Origin: Alteromonas lipotrueiana
GTDB lineage: Bacteria > Pseudomonadota > Gammaproteobacteria > Enterobacterales > Alteromonadaceae
Assembly (NCBI RefSeq): GCF_019249245.1
Contig: NZ_JAESDK010000010.1
Span: 1-64,000, forward strand
Direction: 5' to 3'
DNA: 64,000 nt
Below, one piece after another: positions 1-6,990 of the stretch; position 1 is the stretch's first letter; each line of letters opens with the position of its first letter. A program made the translations under genes and the position numbers. The notes below the pieces were generated by a model, which was not told the DNA's origin, searched no databases, and worked only from the letters and a program-made list of their open reading frames with translations.

Positions 1-56
1 CGTACCCCTGTGGCTGCACCACGCGTTACAATCCCGGGTCGAGGCACCATTATTCT

Positions 57-84
57 AAAGGCCCGCATTTATGCGGGTTTTTTA
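57..84 (+). terminator. Terminator of repeat unit 1
   Basis: The stem CCCGCA/TGCGGG with a short ATTTA-type loop is followed by six T residues. It lies just after the tRNA-like CCA end. Confidence 0.8.
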
Positions 85-165
85 GATCTGGGCTATCGGA
101 ACACGCTGGCGTACCCCTGTGGCTGCACCACGCGTTACAATCCCGGGTCGAGGCACCATTATTCT

Positions 166-194
166 AAAGGCCCGCATTTATGCGGGCTTTTTTA
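166..194 (+). terminator. Terminator of repeat unit 2
   Basis: The same CCCGCA/TGCGGG hairpin as in unit 1 is followed by C and a run of seven T. Confidence 0.8.
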
Positions 195-275
195 GATCTG
201 GGTTATCGGAACACGCCGGTGTGCCCCTGTGGCTACACCACGCGTTACGATCCCGGGTCGAGGCACCATTATTCT

Positions 276-306
276 AAGCCCTGCACGCAAGTGTGGGGCT
301 TTTTTG
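276..306 (+). terminator. Terminator of repeat unit 3
   Basis: A ten-pair stem (AGCCCTGCAC with GTGTGGGGCT, two G-T pairs) around a GCAA loop, followed by a T run. Its sequence differs from the hairpins of units 1 and 2, so unit 3 marks the end of the repeat block. Confidence 0.8.
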
Positions 307-380
307 TTCCTACTATCCTATTTCTTTCCTAGAAAAAGTTCGCTCCAAACGGAGGCAACACTTTTACCGTTAGCACAAAC

Positions 381-410
381 AAAAAAACCGCGTTTGCACG
401 CGGTCTTTTA
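381..410. terminator. Bidirectional hairpin terminator
   Basis: ACCGCG and CGCGGT pair around a short loop at 387-404, with seven A on the left and CTTTTA on the right, so it could work in either direction. It separates the tRNA-like repeats from the transposon region. Confidence 0.6.
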
Positions 411-440
411 GAAGCAAGTGCGTCAATATTTCTTAACCTC

Positions 441-534
441 GGACAGACACTCACACTACTTACAATATTTCCTTCTTAACATGGACAGTCACTCTCTATC
501 CTTTCTTTCTGTCAAGGACAGTCACTCTCTATCC
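441..534. repeat. REP-like motifs upstream of the transposase gene
   Basis: GGACAGTCACTCTCTATCC occurs at 483-501 and again at 516-534, with a weaker relative at 441-454. The core is the reverse complement of the AGTGACTGTCC motif found repeatedly downstream of the transposase gene. A RAYT gene between inverted copies of a short motif is the known arrangement of this transposase family. Confidence 0.65.
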
Positions 535-605
535 CTGGGTACAGTTGGATTTCGAGTTAACTTCAGCACAATAGAAAGCCTACTTTCCTCGTTTTGTTTA
601 ACCTC

Positions 606-1562
606 ATGCCCAGACCGCGTAAAAGTCTTATTAACCTGTCAGATACGCCTTACTACCACTGCGTGTCGCGGTGTGTTCGCAGAGCATTTTTGTGCGGCGA
701 AGACAGGCAGACGGGCAAAAGCTATGAACATCGACGACAGTGGGTTGAAGACCGGCTGTTATTGCTGGCTGACGTGTTCTGCGTGGATGTGTGCGCCTAT
801 GCGGTGATGAGCAACCACACCCATGTGGTATTGCGTATCAATAAGCAAAAGGCGGATTTGCTTTCAGTGAAGGAGGTTATCGGCCGCTGGCATAAGCTGT
901 ACAAAGGCATGCTGCTGTCCCAAAAATATATTAATCCCGAGGTATGTGATGCATTATCTGAGGCAGAAATTGAAACCGTAAAAAACCTCGCCGAAGTCTA
1001 TCGTAGCCGACTGTTCGATATCAGCTGGTTTATGCGGCTGCTCAATGAATACATTGCCCGGCAAGCGAATAAGGAAGACGAGTGCACAGGCCACTTCTGG
1101 GAAGGAAGATTCAAGTCTCAGGCATTAATGGATGACGCAGCGTTAGCAGCCTGCATGGCGTATGTTGACTTAAACCCGGTGCGCGCTTGTTTAGCGAAAA
1201 CACCGAAAGAGTCGGCCCATACCAGTATTAAAAAGCGCATTGAAGCCGCAACGTCTCATCAACAGCCCCGTCACTTACTTCCTTTCGCAGGCAATCCCTC
1301 AGATAAAATGCCCGATGGTCTACCTTTTCGTATTGAAGAGTATCTGGCAGTTGTCGAACAAACCGGACGCCAATTTCACCCGAAAAAACGAGGTAAAATC
1401 GATGATGTCGCCAGGCCTGTGCTCACGCTCACGCGGGTAGCGTTAGAGCCTTCTGACTGGCATGCATTAGTCTGCGGCATAGAAACAGAGTTTAAAACGG
1501 TTATCAGTCTCGAAAAACTAATGTCGCAACGCAAGAAAAACTTAAAGTATAACTCAGCGTAA
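606..1562 (+). CDS. REP-associated tyrosine transposase (RAYT, IS200-like Y1 family)
   Basis: The 318-residue protein belongs to the Y1/HUH transposases that act on short repetitive extragenic palindromes. Residues 68-76 carry the MSNHTHVVL motif with the HxH metal-binding pair at 71 and 73. The family-typical GHFWEGRFKS and YVDLNPVRA stretches follow the region expected to hold the catalytic tyrosine (a candidate is the Tyr of LLNEYIAR). The ATG at 606 is preferred to a TTG at 594 because MPRPRK is the usual start of the family; no good ribosome binding site is visible. The gene lies between oppositely oriented REP-like motifs, and its last ~50 bp recur twice downstream. The frame is intact, so it may be active. 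Confidence 0.85.
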   Translation: MPRPRKSLINLSDTPYYHCVSRCVRRAFLCGEDRQTGKSYEHRRQWVEDRLLLLADVFCVDVCAYAVMSNHTHVVLRINKQKADLLSVKEVIGRWHKLYKGMLLSQKYINPEVCDALSEAEIETVKNLAEVYRSRLFDISWFMRLLNEYIARQANKEDECTGHFWEGRFKSQALMDDAALAACMAYVDLNPVRACLAKTPKESAHTSIKKRIEAATSHQQPRHLLPFAGNPSDKMPDGLPFRIEEYLAVVEQTGRQFHPKKRGKIDDVARPVLTLTRVALEPSDWHALVCGIETEFKTVISLEKLMSQRKKNLKYNSA

Positions 1563-2449
1563 TCCAGCAAAGCGTTCATCGTCGACTTCATGCTTCAATC
1601 ATTCGTATCGCCCAAACCGGGCCGATGCACTCCATCATCTTGGCTATTCAATCTGACTGTTATTATTGTTAATAAGTAGTGGGCAATACTCCTTCCAACA
1701 CAAATAGTGCTGCAATATTTAACCGCCTGGTAATGATATCAATATCGAAAGTAATGAGGGAAGCAAGGAGTGACTGTCCTATGCAAGCCATACTATGGAA
1801 GCCGTAGATACAGGGAGTGACTGTCCTATGCAAGCCATATTGAAAAACTAATGTCGCAATGCAAGAAAAACTTAAAGTATAACTCAGCGTAATCCAGCTA
1901 AGCGTTCACCATCGACTTCATGCCTCAATCATTCGTATCGTCCAAACCGGGTCGATGCACTCCATCATCTCAGCTATTCAATTTGACTGTTATTATTGTT
2001 AATAAGTAGTGGGCAAGATTCCTTCCAACGCAAATAGTGCTGCAATATTTAACCGCCTGGTAATGATATCAATATCGAAAGTAATGAGGGAAGCAAGGAG
2101 TGACTGTCCTATGCAAGCCATACTATGGAAGCCGTAGATACAGGGAGTGACTGTCCTATGCAAGCCATATTGAAAAACTAATGTCGCAATGCAAGAAAAA
2201 CTTAAAGTATAACTCAGCGTAATCCAGCTAAGCGTTCACCATCGACTTCATGCCTCAATCATTCGTATCGTCCAAACCGGGTCGATGCACTCCATCATCT
2301 CAGCTATTCAATTTGACTGTTATTATTGTTAATAAGTAGTGGGCAAGATTCCTTCCAACGCAAATAGTGCTGCAATATTTAACCGCCTGGTAATGATATC
2401 AATATCGAAAGTAATGAGGGAAGCAAGGAGTGACTGTCCTATGCAAGCC
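1511..2449 (+). repeat. 330-bp tandem array copying the end of the transposase gene
   Basis: Units start at 1511, 1841 and 2171; the third is incomplete and stops near 2449. Each begins with the last ~51 bp of the transposase reading frame, so the terminal ~16 codons are repeated, then continues through ~230 bp of noncoding DNA into REP-like motifs. Copies 2 and 3 share many differences from copy 1, which suggests one duplication followed by a more recent one. The open frame at 2339-2533 lies inside the array and past it and is probably not a gene. Confidence 0.9.
1761..2445 (+). repeat. REP-like motifs downstream of the transposase gene
   Basis: GGAGTGACTGTCCTATGCAAG occurs with its core at 1767-1779, 1814-1826, 2097-2109, 2144-2156 and 2427-2439. 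The orientation is inverted relative to the copies at 441-534. Each full unit of the 330-bp array holds two motifs spaced 47 bp apart. Confidence 0.7.
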
Positions 2450-2673
2450 CAGACCTACGCGATCCCTTCTGGGTTTCCTAGTTTATATTACAGACGACTT
2501 TTATCTAGGAAAAAAACATTACAACTCAAATGATTTCGTGGCAATTAATTACTTTTTAGTAGTAAAATGCCGCGGCTAATAAAGGACGTGGGAAGCAGCA
2601 AGTGAAACGTACGGCGTATTGCTGTGAGTTCCCCATTAGATGTTGTGAGAAAATTAAGGAGTGTTAATTAAAA

Positions 2674-3225
2674 ATGTCAGTTGTTAAAATAGTTCCTGTT
2701 TTATTGGGTGTATTATCCCTTTCATTGCAAGCAGAAGAGCAAGAATCAAGCGATGATGGATTCTTAATTGGCGGTGGTGTTTTTTCCGCAGCAAACTCAA
2801 GTTGTGACTATTCTGATTGTGCATATTCTGGGCAATATGGTGAAGTTGGTTATGATTTCAACAATGTGTTTGGGATTGAAGCCAAATACGTAGTTGGCGA
2901 AAATGATTCTGACATTGATTTAACGGTAAGTTATTTTGGTTTGAATATTGGCCATGACTTTAATACAGAGTGGTTCAGGCTCTATGGTAAAGTTGGCTAT
3001 GCCAATATAAAAGAGGAAGAATCTGGAGAGAGTTTTTGTAATAACTACTGGTGTTATTATCCACGGTCATATTCATCCTCAGGTGCAACATTTGGTATAG
3101 GGACCAGATTTACTTTTTCAGGAAAAGCTTCTGGCCTTTACCTTAAATTGGAAAGCTTAGCCGTTGCTTTTGAAAATGACACCGTGGGTGCAGCCTTTGC
3201 AGCTGGCTTAGGATACAGATTCTGA
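2674..3225 (+). CDS. Small outer-membrane beta-barrel protein
   Basis: The 183-residue protein has a short N-terminal export signal (about residues 1-20, ending ...LSLQA) and then alternating aromatic strands that end in the C-terminal GYRF, the usual barrel-assembly signature. Two cysteine-containing loops (SSCDYSDC and FCNNYWCYYP) may form disulfides. It resembles the OmpA-like/porin barrel superfamily of surface proteins, but no function can be assigned. AAGGAGTG at 2656 sets the start. It stands alone between repeat arrays and is AT-richer than the genes on the right, which fits a recently acquired region. Confidence 0.7.
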   Translation: MSVVKIVPVLLGVLSLSLQAEEQESSDDGFLIGGGVFSAANSSCDYSDCAYSGQYGEVGYDFNNVFGIEAKYVVGENDSDIDLTVSYFGLNIGHDFNTEWFRLYGKVGYANIKEEESGESFCNNYWCYYPRSYSSSGATFGIGTRFTFSGKASGLYLKLESLAVAFENDTVGAAFAAGLGYRF

Positions 3226-3237
3226 TAAGAAACTATG

Positions 3238-3272
3238 GCGCCAATAGTTAAGTTATAGCCTTGGCGCTTCTT
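3238..3272 (+). terminator. Possible terminator after the barrel gene
   Basis: GCGCCAA (3238-3244) pairs with TTGGCGC (3261-3267) just after the stop codon. The T-rich tail is short (TTCTTG), so the call is weak. Confidence 0.45.
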
Positions 3273-3590
3273 GTATTGCACCTACTTTGTACATCGAATT
3301 TAAGATAGCAACCCTCTTTTTTATTCCATGAGTTCCACTGGGGTTAACGCATAGACCAGGGCAAGATCGCGACCAGTTAAACAGTTAAATAATCCATCGA
3401 TTGAACTCACAGGTTAAGCAGCCATCCATCTTAGGTGTTATCAGGTCTACCGTTCGTTCAAAACAACCAGTCATGGTATGTCGGGACTTCTAGAAAATTG
3501 TGTGACGATTTTTGGCCCTGTCTTAGTATTTTGTCTCAATGAAGCGGCGCTACAGATCGCTTAAATCAATAGGTGTCATCATTGCTACAT
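3273..3590. other. Intergenic stretch without recognisable gene
   Basis: I see no credible coding frame, RNA gene or repeat here. With the IS21 fragment and REP motifs to its right, it is probably decayed accessory DNA. Confidence 0.5.
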
Positions 3591-3797
3591 TGTCAACGGC
3601 AATCTAATTTTGACCCAGTTAGCGGTAAAATAAAATTGACCCACCTTTAGCGTTTACACTTTATTTTGTTTATTGGTGACCTGGGCTATCCCAGCCGCTT
3701 TTTTGCCCCGTAGACGGTAACTATTTCCTGCTATCTGGACGATATGTGCATGATGTAACAGTCTATCAAGCAGAGCCGCAGTCAGTGTTTGATAGAC
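3591..3797 (-). mobile_element. IS21-family remnant
   Basis: The fragment starts with TGTCAACGGCAATC, an IS21-type terminus, then has two subterminal direct repeats (TTTTGACCCAGTTAGCG and AATTGACCCACCTTTAGCG). These are followed on the minus strand by the tail of an IstB-like gene. Homology stops near 3797, and a REP-like motif begins about 15 bp further on. The rest of the element, including istA, is missing. Confidence 0.75.
3654..3797 (-). pseudogene. istB: IstB-like IS21 helper ATPase, C-terminal fragment
   Basis: Reading the minus strand from 3797 to the TAA at 3654-3656 gives about 47 codons that include LLDRLLHHAHIVQIAG and SYRLRGKK, the characteristic end of IstB ATPases. The ATP-binding part is gone, so the fragment cannot be functional. 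Confidence 0.8.
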
Positions 3798-3810
3798 TGC
3801 GAATGGATAC

Positions 3811-3836
3811 AAGAAGTGACTGTCCTGTGCGAGTCA
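3811..3836 (+). repeat. REP-like motif beside the IS21 fragment
   Basis: GATACAAGAAGTGACTGTCC begins at the broken edge of the istB remnant and is followed by TGTGCGAG and a second half-motif, GTCACTGTGCGAG. Its core matches the copies in the RAYT array. Confidence 0.6.
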
Positions 3837-4000
3837 CTGTGCGAGTCTGTCTCTTTGGAAGAAGGAGGCTGGTGTACGACTCTATCAGCACACAGTCAGC
3901 TTAAGGCTGAACAAATGATAATATGAAGTAGCCCTTTAGTTAGGCGTTTGCCTATGGTGGAAATCGAAGGTTTTTGAATTATTTGGCTAAGGTCAGCTTT

Positions 4001-4028
4001 AGATACAAGAAGTGACTGTCCTATGCAC
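4001..4028 (+). repeat. REP-like motif near the PEP-CTERM gene
   Basis: AGATACAAGAAGTGACTGTCC followed by TATGCAC is the most distal copy seen. It shares the GATACAAGAAG leader with the copy at 3811, so these two form a subtype distinct from the GGAG copies in the tandem array. Confidence 0.6.
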
Positions 4029-4037
4029 TTTAGGCAA

Positions 4038-4066
4038 AAAAAAGCCTCGAGATTTACCGAGGCTTA
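4038..4066 (-). terminator. Terminator of the PEP-CTERM gene
   Basis: AAGCCTCG and CGAGGCTT pair at 4042-4065. On the minus strand the stem is followed by seven T, directly downstream of the stop codon at 4089. Confidence 0.8.
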
Positions 4067-4088
4067 GAATATGTATAACGGTGATAGA

Positions 4089-4742
4089 TTATGACACTTT
4101 CTTTTTTCTAGAAAATCCTATCCCAGCTAAGCCTAGTCCTAAAATAGCAATGGTTGAAGGTTCAGGCACATGAACTGAAGCTATATTTACTGTAAATGCC
4201 ATTTCTGGAGTGAGCGAACGCCCATCAAAATTTGTACCGGTAGGATCATTAGAATACCAGAATGTACCATTATCAATTATACCGCCACTATTTTGCGTAT
4301 GAGCGCCAACGTTAAAAGGGCCAGATCCTCCTAAACCAACTGTACTGGCCCCAAACCAATACGTTTCATTTGCTATTAGATCAATCGCGCCTGCAATAGT
4401 TGATTGCTCAAAATATGTTAACGATGGGAAACTTAAGCCTGAAATTACTGATGTCGAGGCAAGGATACTTGAAGAATCAGGACCATTATTTAAATCACCT
4501 CCAAGCGAGCTAAATACTTGCAATACAAAATCAGAGCTGCCGCCATTTAACCAAACTCCTAAGTCTGTAGCGATACCATTTGAATCAGCCACAAAACTAT
4601 TAGCATATATATATGTTCCTGAGCTTGAAAGGGGATTCCAAAAATCACCTAAATCCGGGCTTTTGGTAATAAGGCCAGCATTCGCTGAGGCTGCAAAAAA
4701 GCATACGACCAAACCTATAATATTTTTCATTTTTTTTACCAT
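4089..4742 (-). CDS. PEP-CTERM sorting-domain secreted protein
   Basis: The 217-residue protein has a signal peptide (MKNIIGLVVCFFAASANA) and a C-terminal PEP-CTERM tail: VPEPST, then a hydrophobic helix, then RKKK. In other bacteria such tails are recognised by an exosortase and removed during export to the extracellular polymer layer. The middle is rich in Gly, Ser, Thr and Asn with few charges and resembles beta-sandwich PEP-CTERM proteins of unknown role. ATG at 4742 and ATG at 4730 are both possible starts; the second puts the signal peptide at the very N-terminus. No exosortase gene lies in this window. Confidence 0.8.
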   Translation of the reverse strand: MVKKMKNIIGLVVCFFAASANAGLITKSPDLGDFWNPLSSSGTYIYANSFVADSNGIATDLGVWLNGGSSDFVLQVFSSLGGDLNNGPDSSSILASTSVISGLSFPSLTYFEQSTIAGAIDLIANETYWFGASTVGLGGSGPFNVGAHTQNSGGIIDNGTFWYSNDPTGTNFDGRSLTPEMAFTVNIASVHVPEPSTIAILGLGLAGIGFSRKKKVS

Positions 4743-4960
4743 ATAATTTCAGTACGAAATACATGGCAAATGCTGTGCCAAAAGTATATATTCTTGTTTT
4801 TTATGAATTAATATCCACGCAATTGCATAATTAACACACGATTGTAAAATTTACCGACACATATATGGCTATAATAATTAGAATGAAGTAACACAGCCGC
4901 CCTATTTGGGAGGGAGCCCGCCTGCGAACAAATTTAATATGATTGTGATGTGTTTAATAT

Positions 4961-5239
4961 TTATATTAAGACGATATAAACCACAATCAATGTCCAGAAA
5001 GATAACCCTAAAATACAGACTCCCCAGGCTCCAAGGTAGGTTTGGCCAGAACGATTTATAAGACCAAAGCCGCTTTGTTTTTTGGACACACGGCCCGTAT
5101 TTGAGCGGATAATACTATCAGGTACCCACTTACCAAAAGAAATGATGAAAGTGAGAACCGAACCTGTGGCATATATTACGCCCCAAAAGATAAATTCAAA
5201 GATTAGCCAGATAAATAAAAAACCAATAAAATCTTCCAT
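4961..5239 (-). CDS. Small inner-membrane protein of unknown function
   Basis: The 92-residue protein has hydrophobic helices at about 3-35 and 70-92, separated by a polar loop with several Ser, Lys and Arg. TAAGGA lies six bases before the ATG, which supports translation. I do not recognise the family. The next gene upstream on the same strand (5344-5706) also encodes a small membrane protein, so the two may have been a pair. Confidence 0.55.
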   Translation of the reverse strand: MEDFIGFLFIWLIFEFIFWGVIYATGSVLTFIISFGKWVPDSIIRSNTGRVSKKQSGFGLINRSGQTYLGAWGVCILGLSFWTLIVVYIVLI

Positions 5240-5343
5240 GATAATCCTTACGACACTTATGTCCTATAAATGGGGTGAAATACAAAAAAATCGTTACGAA
5301 GTGGTATTTTTTCAACCAGCCTTCAAACGATTTAATGTGATGG

Positions 5344-5706
5344 TCAGGGCCTACGAACATACTCAATCATGATAATCATACCACCTAAAAAGAGGAAGCA
5401 TGCAGAAATTAAAAACGGTGTTTCCGTATACAACCCCATATATAAAGCAACTAATAAAACACCCTAACCCACACCAATAGAGTAAACGGCAAATTTACTG
5501 ATTTTGGGATAGTGAATAACCGTATATATAACCACTCCAAGCGAAAAAATTCCAACTAAAAGTAAGACGGTTACAAAAAAGGAAAAGAGACTATAAAAAG
5601 TACCATGAGTGAAAACCATCAGACCGAGCAATGTAATTCCAAGCCAATGTATGGAAGCAGGGACAACTATAATTAACAGTAATATCTTTTTTAAACAGAG
5701 CGTCAT
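5344..5706 (-). pseudogene. Small membrane protein interrupted by an in-frame TAG
   Basis: The first 80 codons encode two to three hydrophobic helices and stop at TAG (5464-5466). The same frame continues without a gap for another 39 sense codons (VLLVALYMGLY... to ...EYVRRP) and ends in TGA at 5344-5346. The continuation includes further hydrophobic helices, so the intact gene probably encoded about 120 residues. The simplest reading is a nonsense mutation; readthrough or a sequencing error cannot be excluded from sequence alone. Function is unknown. Confidence 0.6.
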
Positions 5707-6408
5707 TACCTGCTGGCACCTAATGATTTAAAAGTGCGTGAATTGCGCATTTTTTATATCGCCATTGCTCACTTTTATACTTTCGCTATTAATAGCAAAC
5801 TAACTATCGTATTACTACATATAGAGAAATCAGCAATCTGGATATAAAGCAAAGGGACATAAACGCGCGAATAGGTTGTTTCTAAATATGAGCGTAAAGG
5901 AGCGGGTGGGGATAGATTAACCGGGTTATGACGTTAATGGGTGAGGGGACACCAACTTGCGCTATTCGCTCAAACTGCTAGTAACGGTGTGTTGAGGCTC
6001 CCATAGTACCTTGTCTGGTCCTTGATAAAGAGCGCTACTGCCCGCTAGAATCAAACGGTTTCGTCATTAACATAAGCCCGTAACATAAGCCTGTAACATA
6101 AGCCTGTAATACATGTCCGCAGACATTAGCCATTTGCTTGCTCCCTGGGCAGCTCGGGGCATTGCGAATTTGGGGCTGTCTATCATTACTTAGAAGCGGT
6201 GAAGGCAAGTTAGGGCTCCTTTCTATTTTTCTATTAATTTCACATCTATGTGTCGCTTAATCTTCCCCTCCCGAGCAACGTGTTATCCGCAATTTTGTTG
6301 ATCCCCCTTAGACGGTGGCTCATATCAAACTCAGTCTTTTTCACTTTGTCGAAATATATACTTATCCCTGTTTACGCTCTATCTGCACTTACCATAGGAG
6401 AATAACCT
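5707..6408. other. Long intergenic region with a short triple repeat
   Basis: No coding frame of interest is visible. Three perfect or near-perfect copies of the 13-mer AACATAAGCCYGT run head to tail at 6069-6107. Nothing else is recognisable. Confidence 0.5.
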
Positions 6409-6990
6409 ATTAATAAGCCAGCTGATTTTCCTGACAAAAGCAATGTGGTGCTCCTGATTATCGATATGATTAATGATCTGGAATTTGAAGATGGAGAGCA
6501 GATGCTTGAGCCAGCACTTGAAGCCGCTCATTCCATTAGCCGATTCAAAAAGCGTCTCAGTGAAGCTTCTATCCCCACCATTTATGTTAACGATAACTTT
6601 GGCAAATGGCGGTCTGACTTTCGACAGTTGGTTGAACATTCGTTAGACAAGAATGTACGGGGTGAAAAAGTTGCAAAAATTCTAAAACCCCAGGATGAGG
6701 ACTATTTTGTCATTAAGGTACGCCATTCTGGTTTTTACGGCACTACTCTTGAAACCCTGTTGCGGCATCTCGAAGCAGATACCTTGATATTAGCGGGTAT
6801 TACTGCCGATATTTGTGTTCAGTTTACCGCTCAGGATGCCTACATGAGACGTTATAATTTAATCGTACCTCCTGATTTGGTGGTGTGTGCAAACGAACAC
6901 AACAAACAAACTGCTTTAGAACAGCTAAGACAAACCTGTAAAGCTAAAACACCGTTGTCTACCGAAATTAATCTTGAGGAATTTTTATGA
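6409..6990 (+). CDS. Isochorismatase-like cysteine hydrolase
   Basis: The protein is an alpha/beta cysteine hydrolase of the isochorismatase superfamily. The expected triad is visible as Asp in [12 protein letters not shown], Lys in VIKVRHSGF and Cys in [14 protein letters not shown]. The DxHxH metal site of nicotinamidases is absent, so PncA activity is unlikely. The start is unusual: the frame has no ATG before the first conserved strand. AGGAG at 6396-6400 sits eight bases before an ATT at 6409, which would give 193 residues beginning NKPADF. A GTG at 6445 would remove the first residues before the core strand and has no binding site. The gene overlaps NAD synthetase by four bases, so the two are translationally coupled. 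Confidence 0.8.
   Translation: MNKPADFPDKSNVVLLIIDMINDLEFEDGEQMLEPALEAAHSISRFKKRLSEASIPTIYVNDNFGKWRSDFRQLVEHSLDKNVRGEKVAKILKPQDEDYFVIKVRHSGFYGTTLETLLRHLEADTLILAGITADICVQFTAQDAYMRRYNLIVPPDLVVCANEHNKQTALEQLRQTCKAKTPLSTEINLEEFL

Larger units (their letters stand above)
1..306 (+). repeat. Three tandem ~110-bp units with tRNA 3'-end-like segment and terminator
   Basis: Units begin near 1, 110 and 220. Each contains a piece ending in GTCGAGGCACCA, which reads like the T-arm tail, acceptor strand and CCA end of a tRNA, followed at once by a terminator hairpin. Units 1 and 2 are nearly identical; unit 3 keeps the tRNA-like part but has a different hairpin. No matching 5' acceptor strand (GCCTCGA) or cloverleaf is present, so these are not intact tRNAs. 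The design recalls the tyrT-associated repeats of Escherichia coli (rtT RNA), where tRNA 3' ends are repeated behind the tRNA gene. The parent tRNA, if any, lies left of the window. Confidence 0.75.

Noticed and set aside
1-306. Three intact tRNA genes
   Set aside because: Only the 3' end is tRNA-like; no 5' acceptor strand or full cloverleaf can be formed in any unit.
1511-2449. CRISPR array
   Set aside because: The repeat period is 330 bp and the units are near-identical throughout, with no short repeat and unique spacer pattern.
2339-2533. Short coding frame inside the tandem array
   Set aside because: It spans repeat DNA and unique DNA beyond it, lacks a ribosome binding site and has no protein-like features.
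6409-6990. Nicotinamidase (PncA) next to NAD synthetase
   Set aside because: The fold and triad fit the superfamily, but the DxHxH metal site of nicotinamidases is absent; the matching region reads NDNFGKW.
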